64,000 nucleotides of DNA from Verrucomicrobiota bacterium (GTDB taxonomy: Bacteria; Verrucomicrobiota; Verrucomicrobiia; Opitutales; UBA953): assembly GCA_016871725.1 (NCBI GenBank), contig VHCL01000004.1, positions 56,366 to 120,365 of the forward strand, in the 5' to 3' direction. The notes beneath the pieces are model-generated. The model was not told where the DNA came from. It searched no databases and saw only the letters and a list, made by a program, of their open reading frames with translations. Position numbers and translations under genes: made by a program. This document shows, one piece after another, positions 18,497 to 26,688 of the stretch. Numbering within the stretch: the first letter of the stretch is position 1; the number at the start of each line of letters is the position of its first letter.

Positions 18497-18528
18497 AGGG
18501 GTGGGGCAGACATTTCTACCCCACCCCT
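18497..18528 (-). promoter_or_regulatory. Ten-pair hairpin abutting the esterase start codon
   Basis: AGGGGTGGGG and CCCCACCCCT (18497-18506 and 18519-18528) form a perfect stem with a 12-base loop. On the minus strand the stem begins 28 bases after the cimA stop and finishes two bases before the esterase ATG, occupying the place of a ribosome binding site. There is no T-run, so translational control is as likely as termination. Confidence 0.45.
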
Positions 18529-18556
18529 GAAAGCAGTCAACGCGTCAGCCTACGGC

Positions 18557-20116
18557 TCAGGACAGCGCGTGGGCGTAGCCGTCGACGATCGCCTGCAGGG
18601 AGGCTTCGACGAGGTTTTCACTGACGCCGACCGTGCCCCAGGAGGCCTTGCCGTCGGAGGAACGGATGACGACGCGGGTCTTGGCCGCGGTGCCGTCGCC
18701 CCCGCCGAGGATGCGGACCTTGTAGTCCACGAGGCTGACCTTCGCGAGCTTCGGGAACGACTTCACGAGGGCCGAACGCAGGGCTTGGTCGAGGGCGTGG
18801 ACCGGACCGTCGCCTTCGGCGACCGTGAGGGTCTCCTTGCCGGCGATGCCGACGCGGACCACGGCTTCGCAATAGGCCGATCCCTTGGCGCCGCGCGCGG
18901 TGACGTGGTAGGAAGCGACCTCGAACGGCGCGGCCTTCGTCTTGCCGAGGTGGCGGCGGAGCAGGAGCGCGAGCGAGGCCTCGGCGTCCTCGAAGCTCCA
19001 ACCGCCGTGCTCGAGCTTCTTGAGCTCCTCGAGGGCGGTGGCGGTGGCGGGGGAATCGCGATCGAGGTCGATGCCGAGGGACTTCGCCTTGAGGACGATG
19101 TTGCTGCGGCCGGACTGGTCGCTGACGAGCACGGTGCGCTCGTTGCCGACGACGGTCGGGTCGACGTGCTCGTAGGCGGCGGAGAACTTGCGGACGGCGT
19201 CCACGTGCGTGCCGCCCTTGTGCGCGAAGGCCGCGGTGCCGACCCACGGGCGACGCGGGTCGGGCGCGAGATTGGCGACGCCGTCGACGAAACGGGACAG
19301 GCCGGCGAGGCCCTTGAGCGAGGTCGAGGAGACGCACTTCCAGCCGAACTTCAGCTGCGCGCACGGGATGACCGCGGTGAGATCGCAATTGCCGGTGCGC
19401 TCGCCGATGCCGTTGACGGTGCCCTGGACGTGCGAGGCGCCGGCTTCGAGCGAGGCGAGGGCGTTGGCGAGGCCGAGGCCGGCGTCGTCGTGCGTATGGA
19501 TGCCGACGGGCGTCTTCTTGAGCGCGGCGAGGGCGGCGCGGGTGGCCGCGGCGACTTCCGAAGGCAGGGAGCCGCCGTTGGTGTCGCAGAGCACCACGCG
19601 GTCGGCGCCGCCTTCGACGGCGGCGAGCATGGAGGCGAGGGCGTAGGCCGGGTCTTCCTTCCAGCCGTCGATCGCGTGCTCGCAATCGTAGACGACCTCG
19701 CGGCGATGGGACTTCAGGAAGGCGACCGTGTCGCGGATCATCTCCAGGTTCTCTTCGGGCGAGCAGCGGAGCACTTCGCGGACGTGGAGGGCGGAGGTCT
19801 TGCCGTAGATCGTGACGACCGGGGTGTCGACCTCGAGCAGGCCGCGGACCTGGGCGTCCTCGGAGGCGCGCACGCCCTTGCGGCGGGTCGAGCCGAAGGC
19901 CGCGAGCTTGGCATGCTTGAACTTCAGTTTCTTGGCGCGGGCGAAGAACTCGACGTCGCGGGGATTGGAACCCGGCCAGCCGCCTTCGATGTAGGCCATG
20001 CCGAAGCGTTCGAGCTCGGCGGCGATGCGCAGCTTGTCATCGACGGAGAAATGAATGCCCTGCCCCTGCGAGCCGTCGCGGAGGGTGGTGTCATAGATTT
20101 CGATGGAGCGTGCCAT
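18557..20116 (-). CDS. cimA: (R)-citramalate synthase
   Basis: The 519-residue enzyme condenses pyruvate with acetyl-CoA to citramalate, the first step of the threonine-independent route to 2-oxobutanoate and isoleucine. The DRE-TIM catalytic motif is EIYDTTLRDGSQ, and the metal-binding HTHDD lies in VGIHTHDDAGLGLANA. The C-terminal LeuA-type regulatory domain (about 370-515) is complete. I assign citramalate rather than isopropylmalate synthase from the TIGR00977-like features (IYDTTLRDGSQGQGI and ERFGMAYIEGGWPGSNP). The leader of 290 bases carries an isoleucine-rich reading frame and competing hairpins, which independently supports an isoleucine pathway role. Confidence 0.9.
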   Translation of the reverse strand: MARSIEIYDTTLRDGSQGQGIHFSVDDKLRIAAELERFGMAYIEGGWPGSNPRDVEFFARAKKLKFKHAKLAAFGSTRRKGVRASEDAQVRGLLEVDTPVVTIYGKTSALHVREVLRCSPEENLEMIRDTVAFLKSHRREVVYDCEHAIDGWKEDPAYALASMLAAVEGGADRVVLCDTNGGSLPSEVAAATRAALAALKKTPVGIHTHDDAGLGLANALASLEAGASHVQGTVNGIGERTGNCDLTAVIPCAQLKFGWKCVSSTSLKGLAGLSRFVDGVANLAPDPRRPWVGTAAFAHKGGTHVDAVRKFSAAYEHVDPTVVGNERTVLVSDQSGRSNIVLKAKSLGIDLDRDSPATATALEELKKLEHGGWSFEDAEASLALLLRRHLGKTKAAPFEVASYHVTARGAKGSAYCEAVVRVGIAGKETLTVAEGDGPVHALDQALRSALVKSFPKLAKVSLVDYKVRILGGGDGTAAKTRVVIRSSDGKASWGTVGVSENLVEASLQAIVDGYAHALS

Positions 20117-20153
20117 GGTGGTGTGGGTGGGAAAGAGATGTAAAGGGAGGGGG

Positions 20154-20199
20154 CCGTTCCGGGCGCCGCGGAACGGGGAGTCGCCCGTCGGGCGTTCCG
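20154..20199 (-). promoter_or_regulatory. Attenuator of cimA: alternative terminator/antiterminator stems
   Basis: Read on the minus strand there are three related segments: A, CGGAACG (20193-20199); B, CGTTCCG (20169-20175); C, CGGAACG (20155-20161). B can pair with A, or, in an eight-pair stem CCGTTCCG/CGGAACGG with a seven-base loop (20154-20176), with C. The two pairings exclude each other. A small CGCCC/GGGCG hairpin lies between A and B. The B-C stem is followed by CCCCCTCCCTTTA, pyrimidine-rich but without a long T-run. The leader reading frame ends just upstream of A. Confidence 0.65.
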
Positions 20200-20209
20200 T
20201 TCAGCGGGC

Positions 20210-20299
20210 TTAGAGCCCGATGATGGTAATCATCGCCGGAATGATGGCACGACCGGCCGCGGAGCGGAGGGAGGTCGAAGACTGGGCCAGGGATTCCAT
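20210..20299 (-). CDS. Isoleucine-rich leader peptide of cimA
   Basis: This 29-codon frame starts with ATG (MESLAQ) and ends AIIPAMITIIGL-stop. Five of the last 11 residues are Ile (positions 19, 20, 24, 26, 27), with neighbouring Thr and Leu. Within the Ile codons GATGAT/ATCATC can form a hairpin, and CGGGCT/AGCCCG folds across the stop codon. The competing attenuator stems begin about 10 bases after the stop, and cimA follows 94 bases downstream. This is the design of the ilv and leu leader peptides: scarce Ile-tRNA would stall ribosomes at the Ile codons and favour the antiterminator. The frame is open upstream to a TTG at 20395, but the ATG gives a typical leader length. Confidence 0.7.
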   Translation of the reverse strand: MESLAQSSTSLRSAAGRAIIPAMITIIGL

Positions 20300-20376
20300 G
20301 ACGAAGGGCCTGACTTCAAGGGCGGCGGCTCGGAGAGTCAAAGGCAAAGGAAGCCAGGGTCGGTCGAGGCTCGCCA

Positions 20377-20396
20377 AAAGGCCAATAAAGGCCAAT
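20377..20396 (+). repeat. Tandem 10-base repeat upstream of a secreted-protein gene
   Basis: AAAGGCCAAT occurs twice in direct succession, ten bases before the ATG at 20407, and is followed by TAATAAG. The ten-base period places both copies on the same face of the helix. It lies between cimA's leader and the divergent gene and could be an operator or part of either promoter. Confidence 0.5.
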
Positions 20397-20406
20397 TAAT
20401 AAGCCC

Positions 20407-21159
20407 ATGCGACGCCTCGCAGCCCTCTTCCTGCTCTTGGCGGGCGTCGTCTCCGCCCCCGCCCAATGGCAGGTCTTCGCGGAGAAACTCCCTGCGGCCG
20501 GAGCCTGGGCCACTTACCGGATGGAGACGATTCGCGACGGCGCAGCGGCCTCGACCAGCGAAGTGCGCTTCTCCGTCCGGCCCGGCCGGGACGTCGACGG
20601 GCGGGCGCACGTCTGGTTCACCGTCGAACCGGTCATGTGGCTGGGCTCCCGCGAACGGGCGCCGCTCCGTCTGCTCGTGCGCCCCGACATGGACCGGGCC
20701 GCCGCGAGCCGGCTGATCGAGAACTCCGCGGAGATCGTGTTCTCCAACCCGGTGAAGGGCGCCTACCATATGACGCGTGAGGACATCGCCTGGGTCTCCG
20801 ACTGGGCGAAACTGACTTACACGAGCGAACTCACGCCGGATGAACCGGCCAAGGAGGAGATCGCCGCCGCCGGCCGCGGCTTCGCCTGCGAGCGGCTCCG
20901 CCTGCGAGCGACGACCGTCACCGATCCGCCGATGGTGACCAAGCAGGTGCTGGCGTTCCGCGGCAAGGTCTGGCGCAGCGACGAAGCCTCCTTCGGCATC
21001 GTGCGGGCCGAATGGGACGAAGAGACGACCAAGGGGTCGAAGACGAAGTCCGAGACCAAGCGGCTGACCCTGCTCGCCCAAGGCAAGGAGACCCCGCCGA
21101 CCGACCCCGTCGACCGCGGCAAGGAGTTCTCCGTCTGGCGCCTGATCTTCGGTCGCTGA
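20407..21159 (+). CDS. Secreted protein of unknown function
   Basis: I do not recognise this 250-residue protein. It has a signal peptide (MRRLAALFLLLAGVVSAPAQ) and no other hydrophobic segment. The mature part looks mostly beta-stranded, with alternating hydrophobic residues (EVRFSVRPGRDVDG, VWFTVEPVMWLG, CERLRLRATTV) and a central helical stretch with VSDWAKL. No catalytic motif is apparent. The protein may be a periplasmic beta-sandwich or a DUF of the phylum. It is divergent from cimA, and its short upstream region contains a tandem repeat. The 3' end faces the minus-strand tRNA-Phe terminator region. Confidence 0.7.
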   Translation: MRRLAALFLLLAGVVSAPAQWQVFAEKLPAAGAWATYRMETIRDGAAASTSEVRFSVRPGRDVDGRAHVWFTVEPVMWLGSRERAPLRLLVRPDMDRAAASRLIENSAEIVFSNPVKGAYHMTREDIAWVSDWAKLTYTSELTPDEPAKEEIAAAGRGFACERLRLRATTVTDPPMVTKQVLAFRGKVWRSDEASFGIVRAEWDEETTKGSKTKSETKRLTLLAQGKETPPTDPVDRGKEFSVWRLIFGR

Positions 21160-21172
21160 GGCCCCAGAAGGA

Positions 21173-21204
21173 CCAGCCCACCCGGGTTGAGACGGATGGG
21201 CTGG
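21173..21204 (-). terminator. Hairpin downstream of tRNA-Phe
   Basis: CCAGCCCA (21173-21180) pairs with TGGGCTGG (21197-21204) around a 16-base loop. On the minus strand it follows the tRNA 3' end and is trailed by TCCTTCT, a weak T-run. It could also serve the convergent gene ending at 21159. Confidence 0.45.
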
Positions 21205-21211
21205 CGTTAAA

Positions 21212-21287
21212 TGGTGGCCTGAGTCGGAATCGAACCAACGACACGACGCTCTTCAGGCGTCTGCTCTACCAACTGAGCTATCAGGCC
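21212..21287 (-). tRNA. tRNA-Phe (anticodon GAA)
   Basis: Acceptor strands GGCCTGA and TCAGGCC pair fully; discriminator A and CCA are encoded. The anticodon stem GACGC/GCGTC carries the loop CTGAAGA with anticodon GAA. The D-arm AGCTCAGTTGGTAGAGC and the T-loop GTTCGATTCC are standard. Length is 76 bases. Confidence 0.95.
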
Positions 21288-21363
21288 AATCAACTGGACG
21301 TTCAGAAGGACAAAGCCCCCCTCCCCTGTCAATCCGACAAGGAAGGAGAGGCCAAAAAGGCCC

Positions 21364-22608
21364 TCAGAAGCTGAATTTCCAAGCCGAGAGGCGGCGTTCG
21401 ACCTCGGCGATGACTTCGCCTTCGCCGGCCTCGCCCTTGTCCGAGACGAAGGTCACGGAGAAGCGGACGAACGAACCGCAGTCATCCCACGGCACGGTGG
21501 AGATGAGGTGCTCGGTGATCATCCACTGCGAGAACGCTTCGCCGGAGTCGAAGTTCACCGTGCCGGACGGGCCGGTGGCGGACTTCGGGGCGGGCATGTA
21601 CAGGAAGAAACCGGCGCCGGGCTTGCGGACCTGGAAGCCGAGCTTGGCGAGCACGCCGACGAGCTTGTCCATGCGGCGGGAATACTTGGCGGCGATGGCC
21701 TTCGGGATGGAGACTTCGTCGAGGCCCGCGGCGCCGGCCTTCTGGATGCCGAGGAACTGGCCGGAGTCGGAGTTGTCCTTCACGTCGCCGTAGGCGCGGA
21801 CGAGCAGCGCGTTGCCGGCGACGAAGCCGATGCGCCAGCCGGTCATGTTGTGGCTCTTGGAGAGCGAGTGCAGCTCGAGGGCCACGTCCTTGGCGCCCGG
21901 GACCTGCAGGATCGAGACCTGCTCGGCGCCGAAGTGGAGCGAGCCGTAGGCGGCGTCCTGGATGACGACGAGGTTGTGCTGCTTGGCGAAGGCGACGACT
22001 TCCTCGTAGAACTTGAGGGTGGCGCAGGCGCCGGTCGGGTTGTTCGGGTAGTTGATGACGAGCACCTTGGCCTTGGCCAGGACGTCGGCGGGCACGGACT
22101 TCAGGTCCGGGAGGAAGTTGTTCTCGGCGGTGAGCTTCAGGTTGTGGACGAGGCCGCCGTAGTATTTGGCGTGGGTGCCGAACACCGGATAACCCGGGAC
22201 GGTCATGAGCACGTAGTCGCCCGGATTGATGAGGCAGGCCGGCAGGATCGAAAGCGCGGCCTTGGAGCCGATCGAGTGCAGGACCTCGGCGTCCGGGTCG
22301 ACGGTGACGCCGAAGAGGTTCTTCATGTAGCGGGCGGCGGCCTGCTTGAAGTCCGCGCCGCCGTTGTCGGCGTAGCCGCGGTTCTCGGGCTTGGCGGCTT
22401 CGGTCTGGAGCGCCTTCACCACCATCGGGAACGCCATCTCGTCGGGCTCACCGACGCCGAGGTCGATCAGGGCCACGTCCGGCTTGGCCTTCTTGGCGGC
22501 GGCCTTGGCGCGCTTGATCTTCTCGAACTTGTAGATCGCGGTCGATTTGCCGTAATTGACGCCGCCGATGCGTTCGGCGAAGAGCTGCTGGATGTAAGGG
22601 TCGGACAT
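21364..22608 (-). CDS. dapL: LL-diaminopimelate aminotransferase
   Basis: The 414-residue PLP enzyme of aminotransferase fold type I converts tetrahydrodipicolinate directly to LL-diaminopimelate for lysine and peptidoglycan, bypassing DapD, DapC and DapE. It shows DLGVGEPDEMAFP near residue 49, NYPNNPTGA at 186-194, and the PLP lysine 251 in LHSLSKSHNMTGWRIGF. The N-terminal FAERIGGVNYGKST fits DapL rather than a generic aspartate aminotransferase. DapL is established for Verrucomicrobia and Chlamydiae. It is the only lysine gene here, upstream of tRNA-Phe on the same strand. Confidence 0.88.
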   Translation of the reverse strand: MSDPYIQQLFAERIGGVNYGKSTAIYKFEKIKRAKAAAKKAKPDVALIDLGVGEPDEMAFPMVVKALQTEAAKPENRGYADNGGADFKQAAARYMKNLFGVTVDPDAEVLHSIGSKAALSILPACLINPGDYVLMTVPGYPVFGTHAKYYGGLVHNLKLTAENNFLPDLKSVPADVLAKAKVLVINYPNNPTGACATLKFYEEVVAFAKQHNLVVIQDAAYGSLHFGAEQVSILQVPGAKDVALELHSLSKSHNMTGWRIGFVAGNALLVRAYGDVKDNSDSGQFLGIQKAGAAGLDEVSIPKAIAAKYSRRMDKLVGVLAKLGFQVRKPGAGFFLYMPAPKSATGPSGTVNFDSGEAFSQWMITEHLISTVPWDDCGSFVRFSVTFVSDKGEAGEGEVIAEVERRLSAWKFSF

Positions 22609-22704
22609 GGTGAGAAGGCCTTAAAAAGAGGGGGAAGACGGCCGATGGCAAGCGGACTCCTCCCCCGGCCTTGCCATGGGGCCGGCGCCGTCGAGGATGA
22701 AGCC

Positions 22705-23208
22705 ATGGAACCCAGCCTCGCCGACCAGGCCCGTGAACGGCGCGCCCGATGCAACCCGGGATTCCCCTGGCGGCTCATCGGCCTGATCGCGCTCTGCCTG
22801 GCGGTCGGCGGCCTGGGCTCCGCCGCCACGATGCCCGAGATCAAAGGATGGTATGCCGGCCTCGTGAAGCCCTCCTTCAACCCGCCCAACGGGATCTTCG
22901 GTCCGGTCTGGTCGACTCTGTACGTCCTGATGGGCGCCGCCGCGGCCGCCGCCTGGGAGGACCGTCAGGCCCGCCGCACGTTCTTCATCATCCTGCTCGT
23001 GAACGCGCTCTGGTCCCTGCTCTTCTTCGGGCTCCATCGGCCGGACCTCGCGCTCCTCGACATCCTCGCCTATCTCACGCTCCTCGTCCTCTGGATCCGC
23101 CAGCTGTGGCCGCGACATCGCCTGACCGCCCTGCTCCAGCTCCCCCACCTGCTCTGGGTCGGCTTCGCCACCGTGCTCAACGCCAGCATCTGGCGGCTCA
23201 ACCAATAG
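22705..23208 (+). CDS. tspO: TspO/MBR-family membrane protein
   Basis: The 167-residue protein has five predicted membrane helices and the family core KPSFNPPNGIFGPVWSTLYVLMG, followed by AAWEDRQARRTFFIILLVNALWSLLFFGLHRP and LLQLPHLLWVGFATVLNASIWRLN. TspO proteins bind tetrapyrroles and sterol-like ligands and are involved in porphyrin handling and stress responses. The start at MEPSLADQ leaves about 20 charged residues before the first helix. It lies between dapL and the sugar cluster, which it meets tail to tail over a strong hairpin; nothing nearby indicates its ligand. Confidence 0.92.
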   Translation: MEPSLADQARERRARCNPGFPWRLIGLIALCLAVGGLGSAATMPEIKGWYAGLVKPSFNPPNGIFGPVWSTLYVLMGAAAAAAWEDRQARRTFFIILLVNALWSLLFFGLHRPDLALLDILAYLTLLVLWIRQLWPRHRLTALLQLPHLLWVGFATVLNASIWRLNQ

Positions 23209-23233
23209 GCAGGCCCCGGAGACCGGGGCCTGC
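23209..23233. terminator. Strong bidirectional hairpin between tspO and the sugar cluster
   Basis: GCAGGCCCCGG and CCGGGGCCTGC form a perfect eleven-pair stem with loop AGA, starting one base after the tspO stop. Both convergent transcripts would run into it. No T-run follows on either strand. Confidence 0.65.
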
Positions 23234-23253
23234 GCGGACGGCTGGCGGACGGC

Positions 23254-24423
23254 TCAGACGTCGAGCTTGGTCCAGCGGGCGTTGCCCTTCGAGGACTTCA
23301 CCGCGGCCTCGATGAAGGCCATGCCGGTGACGCCGTCGTCGATCGACGGGAAGTCGTAGCCGCCCTTCGGGGCCTTGCGGCCTTCGAGCCGGTCGGTGAT
23401 GGCTTCCGCGGCGGCGCGGTAGATGTTCGCGAAGGCTTCGATGAAGGCTTCCGGGTGGCCGAACGGCGTGCGGGTGTACTTCTTGCAGGCGGCGCCGTTG
23501 TAGGAATTGCCGCGACGGTGCACCTGACGGGGCTGGTCGAGATACTTCACGATCAGCTCGTTCGGGTGCTCCTGATGCCACTCGAGCGAGGCCAGGGTGC
23601 CGTAGACGCGGATGTTGAGGTTGTTCTCGTCGCCGGTGGAGATCTGCGAGGCGTGCAGGACGCCCTTCGCGCCACCCTTGTAGCGGACGAGCATGTTGGC
23701 GTCGTCGTCGAGCAGGCGGCCGGGGACGTAAGTGCTGAGGTCGGCGGCGATCTCCTTGACCTCGAGGCCGGTGACGTACTGCACCAGGTTCTCGGCGTGC
23801 GTGCCGATGTCGCCGACGCAGTTGGAGACGCCGGAGCAGTTCGGATCCATGCGCCAATTGGCGATCTTCTGGATCTTTCCCGACTGCAGGGCGCCGATGG
23901 CGTAGCCCTGGGGGTACTCGACGACGACCTTGTTGATCTTGCCGAGCTTGCCGGCGGCCACGAAGTCGCGGGCCTCCTTCACCATCGGGTAGCCGGTGTA
24001 ATTGTGCAGCAGCGCGAAGACCAGGCCGCTCTTCTTGACGAGGGCGCGGAGCTTCTTGCCTTCGGCGAGGGAGAACGCGAGGGGCTTCTCGCAGATCACG
24101 TGGATGCCGGCCTCGAGGAAGGCCTTGGCCACGGGGTAATGCAGGTCGTTGCGGGCGACGATCGACACGAAATCGATGCGGTCGCCGAGCGGGCGCTTCG
24201 CCTCGGCCTTGGCCATCTCGGCGTACGAAGCGTACACGCGGGCGGGGTCGAGGCAGAGGTCCTGGCCGGAGAGGCGGGACTTCTCGGGATCCGAGGAGAA
24301 CGCGCCGGCGACGAGCTCGATCTTGCCGTCGAGGGCCGCGGCCATGCGGTGCACGCCGCCGATGAAGGCGCCGCGGCCGCCGCCGACCATGCCCATGCGG
24401 AGTTTGCGATTGAGGGATGCCAT
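23254..24423 (-). CDS. Gfo/Idh/MocA-family oxidoreductase
   Basis: The 389-residue protein has an N-terminal Rossmann domain (MGMVGGGRGAFIG) and the family motif HVICEKPLAF, with the Lys that acts in catalysis. In the C-terminal domain, VGDIGTHAENLVQYVTG supplies the Asp/His pair. Such enzymes oxidise or reduce sugars and inositols with bound NAD(P). It is the last gene of the minus-strand cluster that starts with xylA or with the TIM-barrel isomerase, 11 bases after the second Gfo/Idh/MocA gene. Cofactor and substrate are not predictable. Confidence 0.88.
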   Translation of the reverse strand: MASLNRKLRMGMVGGGRGAFIGGVHRMAAALDGKIELVAGAFSSDPEKSRLSGQDLCLDPARVYASYAEMAKAEAKRPLGDRIDFVSIVARNDLHYPVAKAFLEAGIHVICEKPLAFSLAEGKKLRALVKKSGLVFALLHNYTGYPMVKEARDFVAAGKLGKINKVVVEYPQGYAIGALQSGKIQKIANWRMDPNCSGVSNCVGDIGTHAENLVQYVTGLEVKEIAADLSTYVPGRLLDDDANMLVRYKGGAKGVLHASQISTGDENNLNIRVYGTLASLEWHQEHPNELIVKYLDQPRQVHRRGNSYNGAACKKYTRTPFGHPEAFIEAFANIYRAAAEAITDRLEGRKAPKGGYDFPSIDDGVTGMAFIEAAVKSSKGNARWTKLDV

Positions 24424-24434
24424 AGGTGTGGGAA

Positions 24435-25517
24435 TCAGAGGGAGACGGGCTTGCCGGTCTTCGCCGAGGCGTAGATGGCGTCGATGACCTGCATCAGGCG
24501 GTAGGCCTGCTCAGGCGTGTTCAGGGGCTTCGCGCGGCCTTCGATGGCCTCGATGAAGTTCGCGGCGGAGGCGATGCGGCCCATGTCCTCGCACGCGGGC
24601 GTGACGATGGAGCGGTTGACGCTGTTGCCGTTCTCCTGGACGTAGAGCTCGCAGGTGTCGATGGCCGTGTCGTCGAGGCCGTCGATGCCGAAGAGGCGCT
24701 CGACCTTGCCGCCGGCCTTGGTGCCCTGGAAGACGACGGAGACTTCCTCGCGCTTGATCATCTCGGCCCAGGAGACCTGCAGGGTCAGCACCTGGCCGGT
24801 CTTGAAGGTCACGAAGCCGTGCGCGGCGTTCTCGACGTCGGTGACGCCGCCGACGCGGTCCGGGATGCCCCAGGGTCCCTTGAAGGACTTGTCCTGGATG
24901 AAGTCGTCGAAGGTCTGGCCGAGCACGTGCGCCGGCTCGGGGTAGCCCATGAAATACATGGCGAGGTCGACCATGTGCAGCAGGTCGATGAGGGGACCGC
25001 CGCCGGACAGCTCCTTGGTGGTGAACCAACCGCCGAAGCCCGGGATGCCGGTGCGGCGGATCCACTTCGCCTGGGCGGAGTTGATCTTCCCGACCTGACC
25101 CTGCTCGACGTACTTGATCATCGCCTGCGACTCGGGGCGGGCGCGGTTGTTGAAATTGAACATCACGTGCTTCCCGGCCTTCTTCGCGGCGGCGATGATC
25201 TCGAGGACCTCGGGCGCGCTGAGCGCCGGCGGCTTCTCGCAGAACACGTGCTTGCCGGCGGCGAGGCACTGGATGGCGAGCGAGGCGTGGAACTTGTTCG
25301 GGACGATGACGCTGACGGCGTCGAGTTCCTTGTGGGCCGCGAGCATCGCGTCCACGGATTCGTACGCGTTCGCGACACCCCACTTGGCGGCGGCCTTCTG
25401 GGCGGCGCCCGGCGCGGGGTCCGCGACGGCGACGATCTCGGCGCCCGCCTGCTTGAAGCCGGCCGCATGGTACTGGAGCATGCCGCCCGCTCCGATGACG
25501 CCTACTTTGGTGGCCAT
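24435..25517 (-). CDS. Gfo/Idh/MocA-family oxidoreductase
   Basis: The 360-residue enzyme carries the NAD(P)-binding GVIGAGGMLQYH, the conserved HVFCEKPPALS and a C-terminal GGGPLIDLLHMVDLAMYFMG with the family's Asp/His residues. It belongs to a different subgroup from its downstream neighbour, so the pair could perform successive steps, for example oxidation to a keto-sugar and reduction after isomerisation or cleavage. It is 24 bases from the isomerase gene and 11 from the next oxidoreductase, consistent with one operon. Confidence 0.88.
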   Translation of the reverse strand: MATKVGVIGAGGMLQYHAAGFKQAGAEIVAVADPAPGAAQKAAAKWGVANAYESVDAMLAAHKELDAVSVIVPNKFHASLAIQCLAAGKHVFCEKPPALSAPEVLEIIAAAKKAGKHVMFNFNNRARPESQAMIKYVEQGQVGKINSAQAKWIRRTGIPGFGGWFTTKELSGGGPLIDLLHMVDLAMYFMGYPEPAHVLGQTFDDFIQDKSFKGPWGIPDRVGGVTDVENAAHGFVTFKTGQVLTLQVSWAEMIKREEVSVVFQGTKAGGKVERLFGIDGLDDTAIDTCELYVQENGNSVNRSIVTPACEDMGRIASAANFIEAIEGRAKPLNTPEQAYRLMQVIDAIYASAKTGKPVSL

Positions 25518-25541
25518 GATGTGGTCGTGGGTAAGGGGTGA

Positions 25542-26603
25542 TTACTTGCCCTGGGCGGACTTGTCGAAGGCGGCGTCGAAGGCGACCTTGTTGGTCGGGA
25601 AGGCGAGCTTCTTGACGTAGGCGGCGGATTCGGCGGCGCCGAAGAAGCGGTCCATGCGGCCGTCTTCCCACTCGACGGAGAGCGGGCCGGCGTAGCCGAC
25701 GTCGTTCAGGGCGACGATGACGTCCTCGAACTTGATGTCACCGCGGCCGACCGAGCGGAAATCCCAGGCGCGACGGGCGTCGCAGAAATCGGTATGTCCG
25801 CCGAACACGCCGACGGTGCCGTCGCCGTGGCCCCACCAGACGTCCTTCATGTGGGCGTGGTGGATCTGCTTGCCGAAAGTGCGGATGAATTTCACGTAGT
25901 CGACGCCCTGGTAGCCGAGGTGGCTGGGGTCGTAGTTGAAGCCGAAGCGCTTGTGGTTGCCGACGGCGTCGAGCGCGCGCTGGGCGGAGGCGATGTCGAA
26001 GGCGATCTCGGTCGGGTGCACTTCGAGGCCGAAGTAGACGTCATGCTTCTCGAAGGCCTCGAGGATGGGCTTCCAGCGACGGGCGAAGTCATCGTAACCC
26101 TTCTGCAGGTAGGCCTGGTTGGTGGGCGGGAAGGCGTAGAGCGCGTGCCAGATCGAGGAGCCGGTGAAACCGTTGACGACGGTCTTGCCGGAGCCCTTCG
26201 GCTTGCCGGCCATGTAGGCCTTGCCGGCGTCGAAGAACTTGCGGGCGGCCTGGGCGGTCAGGGCCATCTCGGCGCACGCGCGCTGGCGGACGCCTTCCGG
26301 ATCGCCGTCGCCCCAGACGTGGGCGGGCAGGATGCACTGGTGGCGCTCGTCGATGTTGTCGCAGGTGGCCTGGCCGACGAGGTGGGAGGAGATCGCCCAG
26401 CAGCCGAGGTCATGCTTCTTCAGCAGTTCCCAGACGGATTCGACGTAGCCCTGCTCGTTGACGGCGCGGACGACGTCGAAGTGGTCGCCCCAGCAGGCGA
26501 GCTCGACGCCTTCGTAGCCCATGGCTTTGACCTTGGGGAGCAGGTCGGCGATCTTGAGGTCGGCCCACTGGCCGGTGAAGAGGGTGACAGGGCGCTGTGA
26601 CAT
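25542..26603 (-). CDS. Sugar phosphate isomerase/epimerase (TIM barrel, AP-endonuclease 2 superfamily)
   Basis: The 353-residue protein has the metal-dependent TIM-barrel pattern. The sequence [15 protein letters not shown] is followed by the metal ligand Glu in [13 protein letters not shown], then [25 protein letters not shown] and the final [12 protein letters not shown]. It resembles IolE/IolI- and xylose-isomerase-like epimerases that act on keto-inositols and 3-keto-sugars. Co-location with two Gfo/Idh/MocA oxidoreductases is a common combination for 3-keto-glycoside or inositol metabolism. The gap of 85 bases to xylB holds a small GCCCAC/GTGGGC hairpin and may contain its own promoter. 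Confidence 0.82.
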   Translation of the reverse strand: MSQRPVTLFTGQWADLKIADLLPKVKAMGYEGVELACWGDHFDVVRAVNEQGYVESVWELLKKHDLGCWAISSHLVGQATCDNIDERHQCILPAHVWGDGDPEGVRQRACAEMALTAQAARKFFDAGKAYMAGKPKGSGKTVVNGFTGSSIWHALYAFPPTNQAYLQKGYDDFARRWKPILEAFEKHDVYFGLEVHPTEIAFDIASAQRALDAVGNHKRFGFNYDPSHLGYQGVDYVKFIRTFGKQIHHAHMKDVWWGHGDGTVGVFGGHTDFCDARRAWDFRSVGRGDIKFEDVIVALNDVGYAGPLSVEWEDGRMDRFFGAAESAAYVKKLAFPTNKVAFDAAFDKSAQGK

Positions 26604-26688
26604 GGTGATTAGGGGTGAGCCCCCAATGTCAGCCCATCAGCCCACAAGGTTCAAGTGGGCAATGCTCACAGGCGCGAATTTATGCCTT

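Noticed and set aside
20300-20395. A 61-residue version of the cimA leader starting at TTG 20395
   Set aside because: The extra residues are Leu/Pro/Arg-rich and overlap the tandem repeat and likely promoter region of the divergent gene; the ATG at 20299 gives a typical leader length.
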